Positions 62,770 through 64,000 of a stretch of 64,000 nt of DNA are shown one piece after another; within the stretch, counting starts at the first letter, position 1; each line of letters begins with the position of its first letter. The stretch covers positions 20,406,479-20,470,478 of the forward strand of contig NC_135243.1 of assembly GCF_947623445.1 (NCBI RefSeq), in the 5' to 3' direction. A program made the translations under genes and the position numbers. Below the pieces are notes generated by a model, which was given only the letters and a program-made list of their open reading frames with translations, had not been told where the DNA came from and did no database searches. Source of the DNA: Clavelina lepadiformis (taxonomy: Eukaryota; Chordata; Ascidiacea; Aplousobranchia; Clavelinidae).

Positions 62770-64000
62770 TGTTGCTCTTTACCTAGCCTATATATCACAC
62801 ATGGTATCGTTCGTAGTTGTGTCCCTTTTTACAGTGAAATCAATATTCACAGTATTACATTACCATAATTGATTTGAGGGCTTATACATGCCTAGTAAAA
62901 ATAACACCCCAATGTAAAAACTAAGTTTTAATTTTTATAAAATCGTGATTCACATTTCCCTCTGACACAGACATGCTTGAAGTAAATTTTATGTCTTGAC
63001 TCAATTCACAAGTTACCCAAAACAAGAGGTGATTCTATTTTATCTTGTCAACAAAAACATAAATGGTGTTGTGGCTATTTACTGGTATTTTATTAGGCTG
63101 TATTGCGACATTGGCTTGTGTTCACTGCCTTGACCTTAAGTGGATGTTTTGCAAATATTGCGTGAAGCGTTGAAATTTCTTTCAGCCAGAAAATTAACCT
63201 AAGTTCAAATTTCATGTTGACACTTAATGTAATTTTGCTTTCAATAATTGGAGTTACCATTTCACTGGAAAAATTGCATTGTTTTGTGATGGACACCGCA
63301 ACAACCGGTTAGGAGAATAATTCAAACACATAAATTTTGTTAAAAATGGTTAAATCATAATATGGGTTACTTCAAACCACAGATGAGGATAAGTTAGTAT
63401 GTAATAACTTTACGCTTAGGTACGCATTTAAACCAGAAAAGTCGCTCTTGGTAAACCGTAGTTGGTGAAACAGACACGTTTTTAATATGATAAATTAGCC
63501 AACAAGCCTAGCTACGGTACTTTTATTGAAAATGACTCTTTCACCAAAAGTAGATCACGCAGCCCTTTGAGAAAGATAAGCGATCAGGTCGTTCAAAAAA
63601 ACAGATACCATTTGTATTTGCTATTACATCACACAATTATGAGTGTGATGTCACTGGTAAGCTGTTGGTCGAGAAAAGTTTTGATCACTCTTGGGTTACT
63701 CGAGGTCAGCGATTTCATGCACCGCCCAAGGCGCCCCGCGATAAGCGAGGAGATTTCTTTGTATCTTTTACAGTTTTCAACACTTGAATGGCCTTATGAC
63801 GTGGATTGCTCAAGCATTTGAAATGCAGGGTTAGAAATGTAGCAAGTGACGCCACAGATCAAAACGGTGTCAGTAAAATCGATTAGAAACGAACTTACTT
63901 TGTAAAAACAGATTAGAACAAGTTTTTTTTTTGAATTAGTTATACATATTAGAATAACGAGGCAGGAAATTCCATTACTCATAAGCAGTTTTCGATCTAA
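62770..64000. other. Right flank of the Pogo element to window end
   Basis: AT-rich, probably still intronic or intergenic. The only candidate coding segment is at 63563-63787. Confidence 0.4.
63563..63787 (+). CDS. Possible terminal exon of an unidentified gene
   Basis: After the acceptor-like ATCACGCAG, 74 codons stay open to TGA at 63785-63787. The peptide is mixed in composition and looks protein-like (PFVFAITSHNYECDVTG, HAPPKAPRDKRGDFFVSF), with less AT-rich sequence than the surroundings. No family is recognised. It could belong to the gene starting at 60069 or to another gene; it could also be a chance open frame. Confidence 0.3.
   Translation, partial: PFEKDKRSGRSKKQIPFVFAITSHNYECDVTGKLLVEKSFDHSWVTRGQRFHAPPKAPRDKRGDFFVSFTVFNT

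Overview
The window is animal (metazoan) nuclear DNA, AT-rich, with multi-exon genes whose introns are mostly 100-1000 bp and follow GT-AG. Gene content (integrin alpha, a CARD9/CARD11-type adaptor, LRRC56, PAXIP1/PTIP, RING1/RNF2, Mpv17 family, MIF4GD) is that of a deuterostome. The compact gene structure and abundant short hAT-like elements fit a tunicate, most likely Ciona or a relative; that species call is inference, not proven by the sequence.

Layout. 1-6166 (+): 3' part of an integrin alpha gene. 6167-10502: no gene seen, several repeats. 10503-18264 (+): complete 14-exon CARD plus coiled-coil adaptor resembling CARD9, with two hAT elements in its fourth intron. 19682-21351 (-): two-exon LRRC56, tail to tail with the CARD gene. 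21352-27672: repeat-rich, with a long foldback, a palindromic repeat, inverted arrays of a ~115-bp unit, an hAT element and an orphan exon carrying an ITSM-like tyrosine motif. 27673-39700 (+): 26-exon PAXIP1/PTIP with six BRCT domains around a long Gln/Met/Pro-rich middle. 40156-44281 (-): eight-exon RING2-type Polycomb E3 ligase, convergent with PAXIP1. 45780-49773 (-): three tandem intronless Mpv17/PMP22-family genes whose 5' halves are nearly identical. 53332-54027 (+): intronless MIF4GD. 54028-60068: no confident gene; repeats including an hAT nested in an older repeat. 60069 onward (+): first two exons of an unidentified gene with an N-terminal RFTV motif, then a Pogo-like DNA transposon that has lost its catalytic domain (61053-62767), and a possible terminal exon near 63.6 kb.

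The genes do not form an obvious common pathway. PAXIP1 and RING2 are both chromatin regulators (Trithorax-side MLL3/4 complex and Polycomb PRC1) and sit convergently 455 bp apart, which is probably chance. For every multi-exon gene the exon phases were checked by hand and join in frame; exon edges are predicted from splice consensus and homology only.
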